Shown here: positions 57,264 through 64,000 of the stretch, piece by piece | Layout of the letters: every line of letters begins with the position of its first letter | Numbering within the stretch: position 1 is the stretch's first letter | Assembly (NCBI RefSeq): GCF_000011185.1 | Contig: NC_002689.2 | Span: 1,116,001 to 1,180,000, forward strand | Direction: 5' to 3' | DNA from: Thermoplasma volcanium GSS1 | Lineage (GTDB): Archaea > Thermoplasmatota > Thermoplasmata > Thermoplasmatales > Thermoplasmataceae | DNA: 64,000 bases | Notes under the pieces: generated by a model | What the model was told of the DNA's origin: nothing | What the model saw: the letters and a program-made list of their open reading frames with translations, nothing else | Database searches by the model: none | Position numbers and translations under genes: made by a program

Positions 57264-60200
57264 ATGCTTGGGATGAATTCAAGGTACTATATTGCCCTTG
57301 GCATAGCTGCATTCCTAATAGTTATATCTTTTAGCGGTATCAGTCTATATCATTTACGGGAAACCCAACAGAATCATAATGTTAATTACATAACAGATTT
57401 AAATAAAAATTATAACGCTGGATATAATGGCATTCTGATATACTCAGATAATGGATTGGCCGAGGAAATACTGAATTCTCTGAATATACTGTATAATAAA
57501 TACGGAAATTTACTAATACCCGAAAATATATCAAATAGATCACTTAGCAACTTGGAATCAGTTCTCAACACCGTAGGGGTTGAATATCAGTCTCTACCAA
57601 CTAATTTGTCTTTTACTCCTTATGTCTATGCTACGCCGCTACAGCAGGGCAACCCTGTTGTATATTATCCAGCTCAGATATATAAGGCATACAGTTACGG
57701 ATGGGATATAGCTCATGGAATAAATGGCAAGGGTGAGACGATAGCTATAATCGATGCATATGGTGATCCGTTTTTAAATTACGATTTAAACGCTTTTGAC
57801 AGTATTACCGGTTTGCCTCCTGCGAATATTAGTGTGATATATTTAGATGGAGCTGGCGCTCAGTATAATGAACACTGGGCCCAAGAAACCAGCCTGGACG
57901 TAGAATGGGCGCACGTTTCAGCTCCATTGGCAAAAATCATACTTGTCGTATCTCCAAATGACAGTGTACTTTCACTTACGGCTGCAGTAGCTTACGTCAT
58001 ACAGAATATCAAGACATCAGTAATTTCTCTGAGTTGGGGCATAGCAGAAAACCAGCTACCAATTAGTCAGATAGAGCTAATGAATTCGATGTATCTTAAT
58101 GCAACAAAAAAAGGCATAACAATTGTTGCAGCCTCCGGGGATTATGGAGCTTACGACAACACTAAGAACTTGACTGTTAACTTTCCAGCATCATCACCAT
58201 ACGTATTGGGTGTTGGTGGTACCTCTTTGTTCCTAAGTAATGGAATTTTTAGGCAAAGCGCTTGGGGTGGTACTTCAAGCCAAGGAAGCTTTGGTAGCGG
58301 TGGCGGATTTAGCTCATTTCCGAGGCCGTACTGGCAAATAGCTCCAGGATACAATTCAACATACAGAGGTGTACCTGATGTTTCGATGATCGCCAATCCA
58401 AATACTGGTGTGTTGATGATATCTGGTGCCAAAGCTTATGATGCGGGCGGCACCAGCCTTGCAGCACCACTATGGGCCGGCGTAATTGCTATGATGGATC
58501 AATACGATAATACAACATTGGGATTGGTGAACCCAATTCTTTATCAGCTTTCAAATACGCCACTTTATAATTCGACGTTCACGCAGATTACAACCGGGTA
58601 CAATGGATATTATTCAGCTGCTCCAGGCTGGAATCCGGTAACTGGTTTGGGAACACCAATAGTAAGTAATTTAATAAATGCATCACGGTCCCTTTTGGAG
58701 CCATTTGGAACGGCAGCGATAATCCATTCCCCTGCGGAGAAGATTATGACTTCGGTCGGGGCAAAAAATACTAATGGAACTTATATCTTCGCTGGCTATT
58801 TACTAAACGATCAAAACTTCATAAAATTTGGTGTATATAGCAATAAGACATCCAGTAGCATCGTATATATGATATCCTACAATGGAAATACTTTTTCAAA
58901 GGTTGAGGCCTCCCTTAAGCCTGTCACCTCTTACTTCAATTTTAGTATAAGCTTGTACTATAACAACGGTTCATTCTATGGAACTTTCAATCAAAATACA
59001 TATGATTTACGTTATTTCCTACCAAACTACGGCTCTATGTTACCTGGAGTAGGCGTTGAAATGATAGGATCTTACGATAATATAACGAATTTATCGGTTG
59101 AATTTAAAAATGTTACGCTCGGAAACTTTCCAATATCTTACTTTAACGTAACACAATATAGATTCTCTGAAATTGGTTCTCAATATGATTCTTTGGGAAT
59201 AGGCATAAGAGGGAATAATTTAACTGTAAGCCGCTTCATTTCCTTCGATCTTTACTTAACTGACGTATCAACTGAGCCCTTCATACAATATACAATAGGT
59301 TATCATTACCCATACGAATTATCGCTTTCGCTATCTAATAACAAAACTACGCAATTCTATTTAAACGGAAAAAAAGTTTCACAAAGTTTACAGCTTTCGA
59401 CGAACGGAACATACGAAGTTAACACTACTTATAATGGTAAAAATTTGAGCACTTATATATTTATACCCAAGATCTTTTTGTTAAGAGTAAATTTAGGTGT
59501 AGTTGACGGCTATAGCCCCAATTATGCGTACGTGCTTATAGACAATATTTATGCGTTCAATGTGACGAACGGAACATACGCATATATTCTTGCTGGAATT
59601 AACACACTTTTAATAAAATCTCCAGAATTCTATGAAAACAACACAAAACTTAATATTAATTCGAACGCATCTATTAGAATAAACTTGATCCCATATTCAG
59701 CAGTTTTATCAGTTTACCTGTTTCCTGCAAATGCAAAGCTTACTTCCAATAAAGGAAATTTTGTCTTTAAAGATGGATATTTTATTGCCAGATTTGAACC
59801 AGGAAACATAACGATAAAAGCTTCTTATCAAGGATTCCAGCCTTACGAAGTTAATATCTCTCTTACACCTGGTTCAAAATCGCAGATACAGATAGTTCTT
59901 GTCCCGAGTGCAAATGAAAGCGAAATAGAGGGAAAGGTCGAGGATGGCGTATTTAAGTTTAACGTTTCAGACGTAGAAGTAAACATAAGTGGAATTAAGG
60001 CTTATACAAATGGCACTGGATATTACTACATATTCACAAATTTATCAAATGGAACGGTCACATTTTATAGGGATATTTATTCACCATATGAATATAATTT
60101 TTCAGTTAGAAAACCATCTATAATATATCTTAATGTCGATCTATTTCCTGCAAACGTATCTATAAGCAGTTTATTCGTACCTAGGATTACAAACATCCTA

Positions 60201-60557
60201 CCATTCCTATTCTCAATAACTTATGTAACTTGGAATCCGTATAAGGGAAATGATTTTGGGGCTTACGAAATACTCGTCTCAAAATCCAGCAACATGTCAG
60301 ACCCTACTGAAATGCTGATAACAGATCAGGATCAAACGAGTGCCTTTATCCTTGGCACTATTCCGGGCCATAACTACTATATTCAAGAGATCCTAAGGCT
60401 AAACAATGGACAGTTTTATCAAAGCAATAAAATAGTTGTATCATACACAAATCCTGTGTATTTAGGGGTAAACCTTGCCATTCTCCTAGGCATACTTATA
60501 TACATCTACCTTGCTATAAAAATAATCTTTAGAAGAAGAAAAAATTATTCGGATTAG
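57264..60557 (+). CDS. membrane-anchored sedolisin (S53) family acid protease
   Basis: A 1097-residue protein from the ATG at 57264 (57273 also possible; it is better spaced from the TATA). A signal/anchor helix lies at 9-28. After only ~110 residues of pro-region comes the S53 catalytic domain (about 130-480). It has Glu208 and Asp212 (QETSLDVEWAH), oxyanion Asp293 (SGDYG) and Ser398 (GGTSLAAP), and the GWNPVTGLGTP end. A ~590-residue beta-rich region with many N-x-S/T sequons follows. A single span near the C-terminus with a basic RRRKN tail anchors it. S53 enzymes work at low pH, fitting an acidophile's surface. Confidence 0.9.
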   Translation: MLGMNSRYYIALGIAAFLIVISFSGISLYHLRETQQNHNVNYITDLNKNYNAGYNGILIYSDNGLAEEILNSLNILYNKYGNLLIPENISNRSLSNLESVLNTVGVEYQSLPTNLSFTPYVYATPLQQGNPVVYYPAQIYKAYSYGWDIAHGINGKGETIAIIDAYGDPFLNYDLNAFDSITGLPPANISVIYLDGAGAQYNEHWAQETSLDVEWAHVSAPLAKIILVVSPNDSVLSLTAAVAYVIQNIKTSVISLSWGIAENQLPISQIELMNSMYLNATKKGITIVAASGDYGAYDNTKNLTVNFPASSPYVLGVGGTSLFLSNGIFRQSAWGGTSSQGSFGSGGGFSSFPRPYWQIAPGYNSTYRGVPDVSMIANPNTGVLMISGAKAYDAGGTSLAAPLWAGVIAMMDQYDNTTLGLVNPILYQLSNTPLYNSTFTQITTGYNGYYSAAPGWNPVTGLGTPIVSNLINASRSLLEPFGTAAIIHSPAEKIMTSVGAKNTNGTYIFAGYLLNDQNFIKFGVYSNKTSSSIVYMISYNGNTFSKVEASLKPVTSYFNFSISLYYNNGSFYGTFNQNTYDLRYFLPNYGSMLPGVGVEMIGSYDNITNLSVEFKNVTLGNFPISYFNVTQYRFSEIGSQYDSLGIGIRGNNLTVSRFISFDLYLTDVSTEPFIQYTIGYHYPYELSLSLSNNKTTQFYLNGKKVSQSLQLSTNGTYEVNTTYNGKNLSTYIFIPKIFLLRVNLGVVDGYSPNYAYVLIDNIYAFNVTNGTYAYILAGINTLLIKSPEFYENNTKLNINSNASIRINLIPYSAVLSVYLFPANAKLTSNKGNFVFKDGYFIARFEPGNITIKASYQGFQPYEVNISLTPGSKSQIQIVLVPSANESEIEGKVEDGVFKFNVSDVEVNISGIKAYTNGTGYYYIFTNLSNGTVTFYRDIYSPYEYNFSVRKPSIIYLNVDLFPANVSISSLFVPRITNILPFLFSITYVTWNPYKGNDFGAYEILVSKSSNMSDPTEMLITDQDQTSAFILGTIPGHNYYIQEILRLNNGQFYQSNKIVVSYTNPVYLGVNLAILLGILIYIYLAIKIIFRRRKNYSD

Positions 60558-61588
60558 CTTATATCCTTCAATACATTATTTTTGGCAATAACCATATTCC
60601 TAAGTTTCTGCTCACCTATCGATCTGCTTCTTGTCCTTAACCCACAGTCAGGATTGAGCTTCACCAATTCTGGATCCTTTATTATGTTGAGAACGTATTT
60701 TATTCTATCCTCTATTAGCTTTACTGGTTCTATAAAGTCAATGTGAACGTCAGTAACCCCTACCCCTATGAACTTCTTTCTCTGAAGGCTTTCATTTACT
60801 TCATTGAAGTACTTTATGTCTTGAAATCCAGGCCTTTTTGCGTCTTCTACGCCAAGATCTGTGGTATCCCTATTTGAGTACTCTAGGTTGTAACCATCTA
60901 TATTCAATTCAGGTATCCTGTCATAAAGTAGCCTATAATCCCTACTATAGCAGACGTGAAGGCTTAACTCGGCATCTATTCCTTCTATGGATTTATTTAC
61001 TGAATCAACGACTATATCCATTTCATCTGGGTGAGTTGTAGTTGCTGGTTCATCTATCTGTATTTCAAGTTTTCTTCCGTTCGATATGTAAGGCCATTTG
61101 CTCTGAATTTCCTTAAGTTCTTCGTTTATTATCCTAGCGAATTCCATCGCAAGCTCATGACGGTCATTGTAATGGTCATTGAATGACCAGTCCATCATCG
61201 TGTACGGTCCGGTGATTGGTATCTTAATCGGCTTTTTAGTGGACTTTGCCACGAATTCAACCTCATCCATATGGAATGATCCACGCCTTTCTATCTTATC
61301 TATGACAGATCCTTTTCTATAGTAACGATTGTCAAATGACCTTACCATCCCGTAAAAAATTAAGCCTTTGATACGCTCTGCTGGATGTTCATACATCTCC
61401 CACCGATACATTTCACCCCCAATACCAACGTTGTCAAGACCAGTATTTTCAAAAATCTTTAGTGTATCGATAGTTGCTCTTTCAGCCAACTCTTTGAATT
61501 TTTCTGTACCTTCTATCTTGTGGAATTCCATCGAGAGATATTCCGGTTTTCTAAAGCTTCCTATTTCCTGAGTTATCAATGCAGCCAT
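60554..61588 (-). CDS. metE: cobalamin-independent methionine synthase, catalytic domain (MetE C-terminal type)
   Basis: A 344-residue protein matching the C-terminal MetE barrel. ITQEIGSFRKPE opens it. The zinc ligands are in LSLHVCYS (His, Cys), a Glu in the middle, and the Cys in LNPDCGLRTRS. It methylates homocysteine. Archaeal enzymes of this short kind use a methyl donor other than free methyltetrahydrofolate. The start is the ATG at 61588: a GGTGGGTGAG site lies just upstream, inside the end of the neighbouring gene. A GTG at 61597 is less likely. Confidence 0.9.
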   Translation of the reverse strand: MAALITQEIGSFRKPEYLSMEFHKIEGTEKFKELAERATIDTLKIFENTGLDNVGIGGEMYRWEMYEHPAERIKGLIFYGMVRSFDNRYYRKGSVIDKIERRGSFHMDEVEFVAKSTKKPIKIPITGPYTMMDWSFNDHYNDRHELAMEFARIINEELKEIQSKWPYISNGRKLEIQIDEPATTTHPDEMDIVVDSVNKSIEGIDAELSLHVCYSRDYRLLYDRIPELNIDGYNLEYSNRDTTDLGVEDAKRPGFQDIKYFNEVNESLQRKKFIGVGVTDVHIDFIEPVKLIEDRIKYVLNIIKDPELVKLNPDCGLRTRSRSIGEQKLRNMVIAKNNVLKDIS

Positions 61589-61589
61589 T

Positions 61590-62471
61590 TTACTCACCCA
61601 CCTTACCTAGAACTTCTACTTTTATATCAGCAATTTCCCTTGGCAGAAAATCAAAATAATCATTGCTAGTTACAATGGCATCTTCATAATTCTCTATACC
61701 GTAGTCGGCGTTAGGATCTTCTACCTTAGTCTTATTAACATCTATAATCTTGAAACCATAATACTTAGCGTAATTCTTTAGAAACTCTGGATGATCGTCA
61801 GAAATAATAGACTCGAATTTGTGTTTGATACCATTGAAGTTTTTCTCGCTTATTTTGCCCTTGGTTAATAAATGTACACTTATTTTCTGATTTAGGCTCT
61901 CGAGGTATGACAAGTTATCGCCATTGTATGGAAAAACTTCATATAAAACAAGACTCCGTGGTTTGAATATATCAATGATATCGGAATAAACATTTACTAA
62001 ATCCTTGTAGAGCTCTTCAGCCCCTATATTGGCCTTTACCGAGGACATTTTATAGAATGATGATGGTGTTGGAAGAAAAATACTAGACCCTTTAGCTAAG
62101 GCAAACAAAGGCAACGGCGGATTCTCTTCTAACAGATCGAATGTGTCTAGTTTTCTTTGTAAAGTGATGTGCCCCGAAATTTCTGGTTCCCTATAGAATG
62201 TATTAGTCTCCAAGTATCTTTTGAGAGGGCCAAGGGTGACCCCAGAAACAGATAGCGCAATAGGCCTAAATATATCATGCCAGTTAAAGAGCGGATCTGT
62301 AAACTCGGATATGCCTACACTTTTAACATATTCATAAAACCTGTCCTTTTCCTCACTGATCGTTCTCCTTATCTCTTCATTTCCTACTAACCCACGTTCC
62401 CATCTGTTGTAAGCTTTCCTAAGCCTCTCGCTTCTCGGATATATGCCGTAAACTAAGCTTTTTACAACCAT
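61590..62471 (-). CDS. MetE N-terminal-domain-like protein
   Basis: A 293-residue protein with the layout of the MetE N-terminal barrel: VYGIYPRSERLRKAYNRWERG, LFNWHDIFRPIALSVSGVTLGPLKRYLETNTFYREP, GSSIFLPTPSSFYKMS. The catalytic zinc set is not here. It is followed within 1 bp by the catalytic metE, so the two together look like a split methionine synthase. The start is the ATG at 62471, with GAGGTG 6 nt before; a TTG precedes it. Confidence 0.82.
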   Translation of the reverse strand: MVVKSLVYGIYPRSERLRKAYNRWERGLVGNEEIRRTISEEKDRFYEYVKSVGISEFTDPLFNWHDIFRPIALSVSGVTLGPLKRYLETNTFYREPEISGHITLQRKLDTFDLLEENPPLPLFALAKGSSIFLPTPSSFYKMSSVKANIGAEELYKDLVNVYSDIIDIFKPRSLVLYEVFPYNGDNLSYLESLNQKISVHLLTKGKISEKNFNGIKHKFESIISDDHPEFLKNYAKYYGFKIIDVNKTKVEDPNADYGIENYEDAIVTSNDYFDFLPREIADIKVEVLGKVGE

Positions 62472-62480
62472 CAAAACACC

Positions 62481-63272
62481 TCATATTGATCCAAGTATGT
62501 CTGCTGCTATGTCGTTATGACCTAGCGGCATTATATGTATACCATCCACAAAATCCTTCACTTCGTCAAAAACGTTGAGTATTATATTTACCGACGTTGA
62601 TCTGATATCTTCTGAATTAAGCAGTTTTTCTTTCACTACCTTTGGTAAAAAAATTCCAAGCTTTTCAGAAAACTCTACCTGATTCTTCCTTATGAGCGGC
62701 AAAAAGCCAGCGATAAGCTTGAAATTTCTTTTCTTAAGCCAATCCATGGAAAGGGCGTCAGAGGAATAGATAGCTTGCGTTATAAAAAAATCTGCTCCAG
62801 CATTCTTCTTGGCCCACGCTATCTCCTCTTCAACGTTTCTATATGGATTTAGTGCAGCTCCCACTGTAGAACCACTATTTGCCTTTATAAGTTTGATAAG
62901 ATCAATTGGATCGATCTCTCTGACCTCGTGAGATTCGTACTTTGGATTTATTGGGTCCCCACCTATAACAAAGAAATTGTTTATCCCGAATTTATTGGCT
63001 GTGTTTATCTGGGAAATTATGTGCACCTTATTTTTATCCCTTGGAGTTATGTGCGGTATTGGGATAATATTGCGATCCTTTGATAGAAAGAAAAGAGTGA
63101 TTATTGGGTCAATACCCGGGCTGCCACGAGGATTTTCTGGTGACGTCAAAGCGTTTGCTTTACCTTCAAGAGAATCCAAAGAGTGAGCTAACTCTTCGAG
63201 CCCTTGATTTCTAGATGGCACTATCTCAACTGATCTGACAAAGCGAAGTTCCTTTAAACTGCTGGAATACAT
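62481..63272 (-). CDS. methylenetetrahydrofolate-reductase-like protein
   Basis: A 263-residue TIM barrel of the MTHFR family. Features are FVRSVEIVPSRNQG, HITPRDKNKVHIISQINTANKFGINNFFVIGGDPINP (the GD-P motif) and ADFFITQAIYS. It would make the methyl group for the methionine synthase encoded next. It lies 9 bp upstream of the MetE-N gene, making a three-gene operon. Start at the ATG at 63272, since similarity starts there; the frame is open to 63368. It may use a folate or a pterin analogue. Confidence 0.85.
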   Translation of the reverse strand: MYSSSLKELRFVRSVEIVPSRNQGLEELAHSLDSLEGKANALTSPENPRGSPGIDPIITLFFLSKDRNIIPIPHITPRDKNKVHIISQINTANKFGINNFFVIGGDPINPKYESHEVREIDPIDLIKLIKANSGSTVGAALNPYRNVEEEIAWAKKNAGADFFITQAIYSSDALSMDWLKKRNFKLIAGFLPLIRKNQVEFSEKLGIFLPKVVKEKLLNSEDIRSTSVNIILNVFDEVKDFVDGIHIMPLGHNDIAADILGSI

Positions 63273-63339
63273 TTTTGGGCTATGTATAAGTGCAAAGCAA
63301 TAAACTTTTCTTATTATTTTATTACCTTGAGTAATCAGT

Positions 63340-63765
63340 ATGAAGATGAAAGCACACACAGATTGCAAAAAGATCAGGGAAAGCGTGCTATTAGTAAAAA
63401 CACAAAATGGGTCTTCTTACAGGATATTTGGTGAGCTGGCGGATAGAATAATCAAAGGCTCCGAAAAAATGCATATGGAGATTACAGACTATATAAAAAG
63501 ATACAACAAATTCAAAGACATAATCGAGGCCCATATAATATGCCGATCAAACAAAAATATGGATATACAAAGCAAGTATCTTACCATAACCATATCCTTT
63601 AAGGAGTATATGGTACTTGGCGCCAAGAATACTTTAACAATTAGGGGCAAAGAAGCGATGAAGATTAAAGAACAGGCAGATAAGTTAAAAATGGGTATAG
63701 ACGAATATCTCAAATCTCCTCTATCACCATATAAGTGGGTAGAATCTATTACTGTAAACGAATGA
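63340..63765 (+). CDS. uncharacterised basic protein (141 aa)
   Basis: A soluble, Lys/Ile-rich alpha/beta protein without a known domain. It has two similar-looking halves: an N-terminal (SVLLVKTQNGSSYRIFGELADRIIKG ... EITDYIKRYN) and a C-terminal (ITISFKEYMVLGAKNTLTIRGKEAMKIKEQ ... GIDEYLKS). This may be an internal duplication. A TATA-like TTATTATTTTATTACC is about 25 nt before the ATG, a good leaderless promoter. It is divergent from the MTHFR-like gene and converges on the RAM-domain gene. Confidence 0.65.
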   Translation: MKMKAHTDCKKIRESVLLVKTQNGSSYRIFGELADRIIKGSEKMHMEITDYIKRYNKFKDIIEAHIICRSNKNMDIQSKYLTITISFKEYMVLGAKNTLTIRGKEAMKIKEQADKLKMGIDEYLKSPLSPYKWVESITVNE

Positions 63766-63988
63766 GAGTATCCGTATCAACAACACCCTCTATTTCCCTT
63801 ATCTGATCAACGATCCTATTCAGGTTATCAGTAGAATCTGTCTTTATTCTTATAGCCACATCAATCCTTCCGGAGAATTCGTAAATTTCGTAGTACCTTG
63901 CCCTAAGCCGCTGAAGTACTTCTTTATACTTCTTATTGTCTATTTTAACTAATATCAATGCATCAATGGTATTATCGCTCGTTTCCAC
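63749..63988 (-). CDS. stand-alone Lrp/AsnC ligand-binding (RAM) domain protein
   Basis: A 79-residue protein consisting of one RAM domain (AsnC ligand-binding fold): IDALILVKIDNKKYKEVLQRLR, IYEFSGRIDVAIRIKTDSTDNLNRIVDQIREIEGVVDTDTLI. It has no HTH. Such proteins bind amino acids and may pair with full-length Lrp regulators. The GTG start at 63988 is close to the window edge, so a longer form upstream cannot be excluded. It overlaps the preceding gene by 17 nt, tail to tail. Confidence 0.82.
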   Translation of the reverse strand: METSDNTIDALILVKIDNKKYKEVLQRLRARYYEIYEFSGRIDVAIRIKTDSTDNLNRIVDQIREIEGVVDTDTLIRLQ

Positions 63989-64000
63989 TGTGAATCTTTT

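Overview
The window is chromosomal DNA of an archaeon. PCNA, two TFBs, small-subunit primase, fibrillarin, Gar1, Csl4, an Lsm protein, MBF1, GatDE and archaeal-type aminoacyl-tRNA synthetases show the domain. A complex I operon without an NADH-input module, a membrane-anchored acid protease of the sedolisin family, a SPOUT-HD fusion and an A+T-rich, very compact genome point to the Thermoplasmatales. The composition fits a Thermoplasma volcanium-like genome better than the more G+C-rich T. acidophilum, but no database comparison was possible. Many single genes and first operon genes have a TATA-like box about 25 nt upstream of the start codon (leaderless transcripts). Genes inside operons more often have GGAGGTG-like ribosome binding sites or 4-nt stop/start overlaps. 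Neighbouring convergent genes often abut or overlap by a few bases. I see no rRNA, IS element, CRISPR array, phage or integrated plasmid.

Layout. 0-3.5 kb: an SDR oxidoreductase, an MFS transporter, tRNA-Leu(UAA), a small conserved-looking protein and PCNA. 3.6-10.5 kb: a six-gene minus-strand operon (large surface protein, two uncharacterised proteins, MoxR AAA+ ATPase, DUF58 protein, polytopic membrane protein). 10.7-18.1 kb: RNA-centred genes (ArcS; TruA, aTrm56-HD fusion and an HTH regulator in one operon; tRNA-Ser; Taw2; Lsm and Csl4). 18.2-35.5 kb: a second MFS transporter, an M20 peptidase, ProRS, a HAD phosphatase, tRNA-Leu(CAA), a Pcc1-like KEOPS subunit, a TFB with Gar1, NOG1-type GTPase with GluRS, a second TFB with the GMP synthase glutaminase, AspRS, 3-hydroxyacyl-CoA dehydrogenase, MBF1, fibrillarin and QueD-QueC. 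35.7-41 kb: malate dehydrogenase, a KaiC/GvpD-like ATPase, peroxiredoxin, HemB and small unknowns. 41-50.7 kb: a nuo/fpo operon (A, B, C, D, H, I, J in two parts, K, L, M, N). 50.9-64 kb: GatE-GatD, a DUF72 protein, acyl-CoA dehydrogenase, primase, sedolisin, a methionine-synthesis operon and a stand-alone RAM-domain protein.

How the genes connect. tRNA biology dominates: ArcS with QueD/QueC (archaeosine), TruA, aTrm56, Taw2 (wyosine), Pcc1 (t6A), three synthetases, and GatDE, which completes Gln-tRNA from the product of GluRS. The energy genes are a membrane proton/sodium-pumping dehydrogenase, malate dehydrogenase and beta-oxidation enzymes. Cell-surface functions are the MoxR operon and the anchored protease; both large surface proteins are full of N-x-S/T sequons.

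The most striking observation is an exact 97-bp tandem duplication inside nuoL (44967-45163). It splits the gene into two overlapping frames, and removing one unit restores one 636-codon frame. The best candidate for an undescribed system is the MoxR/DUF58 surface-protein operon at 3628-10494.
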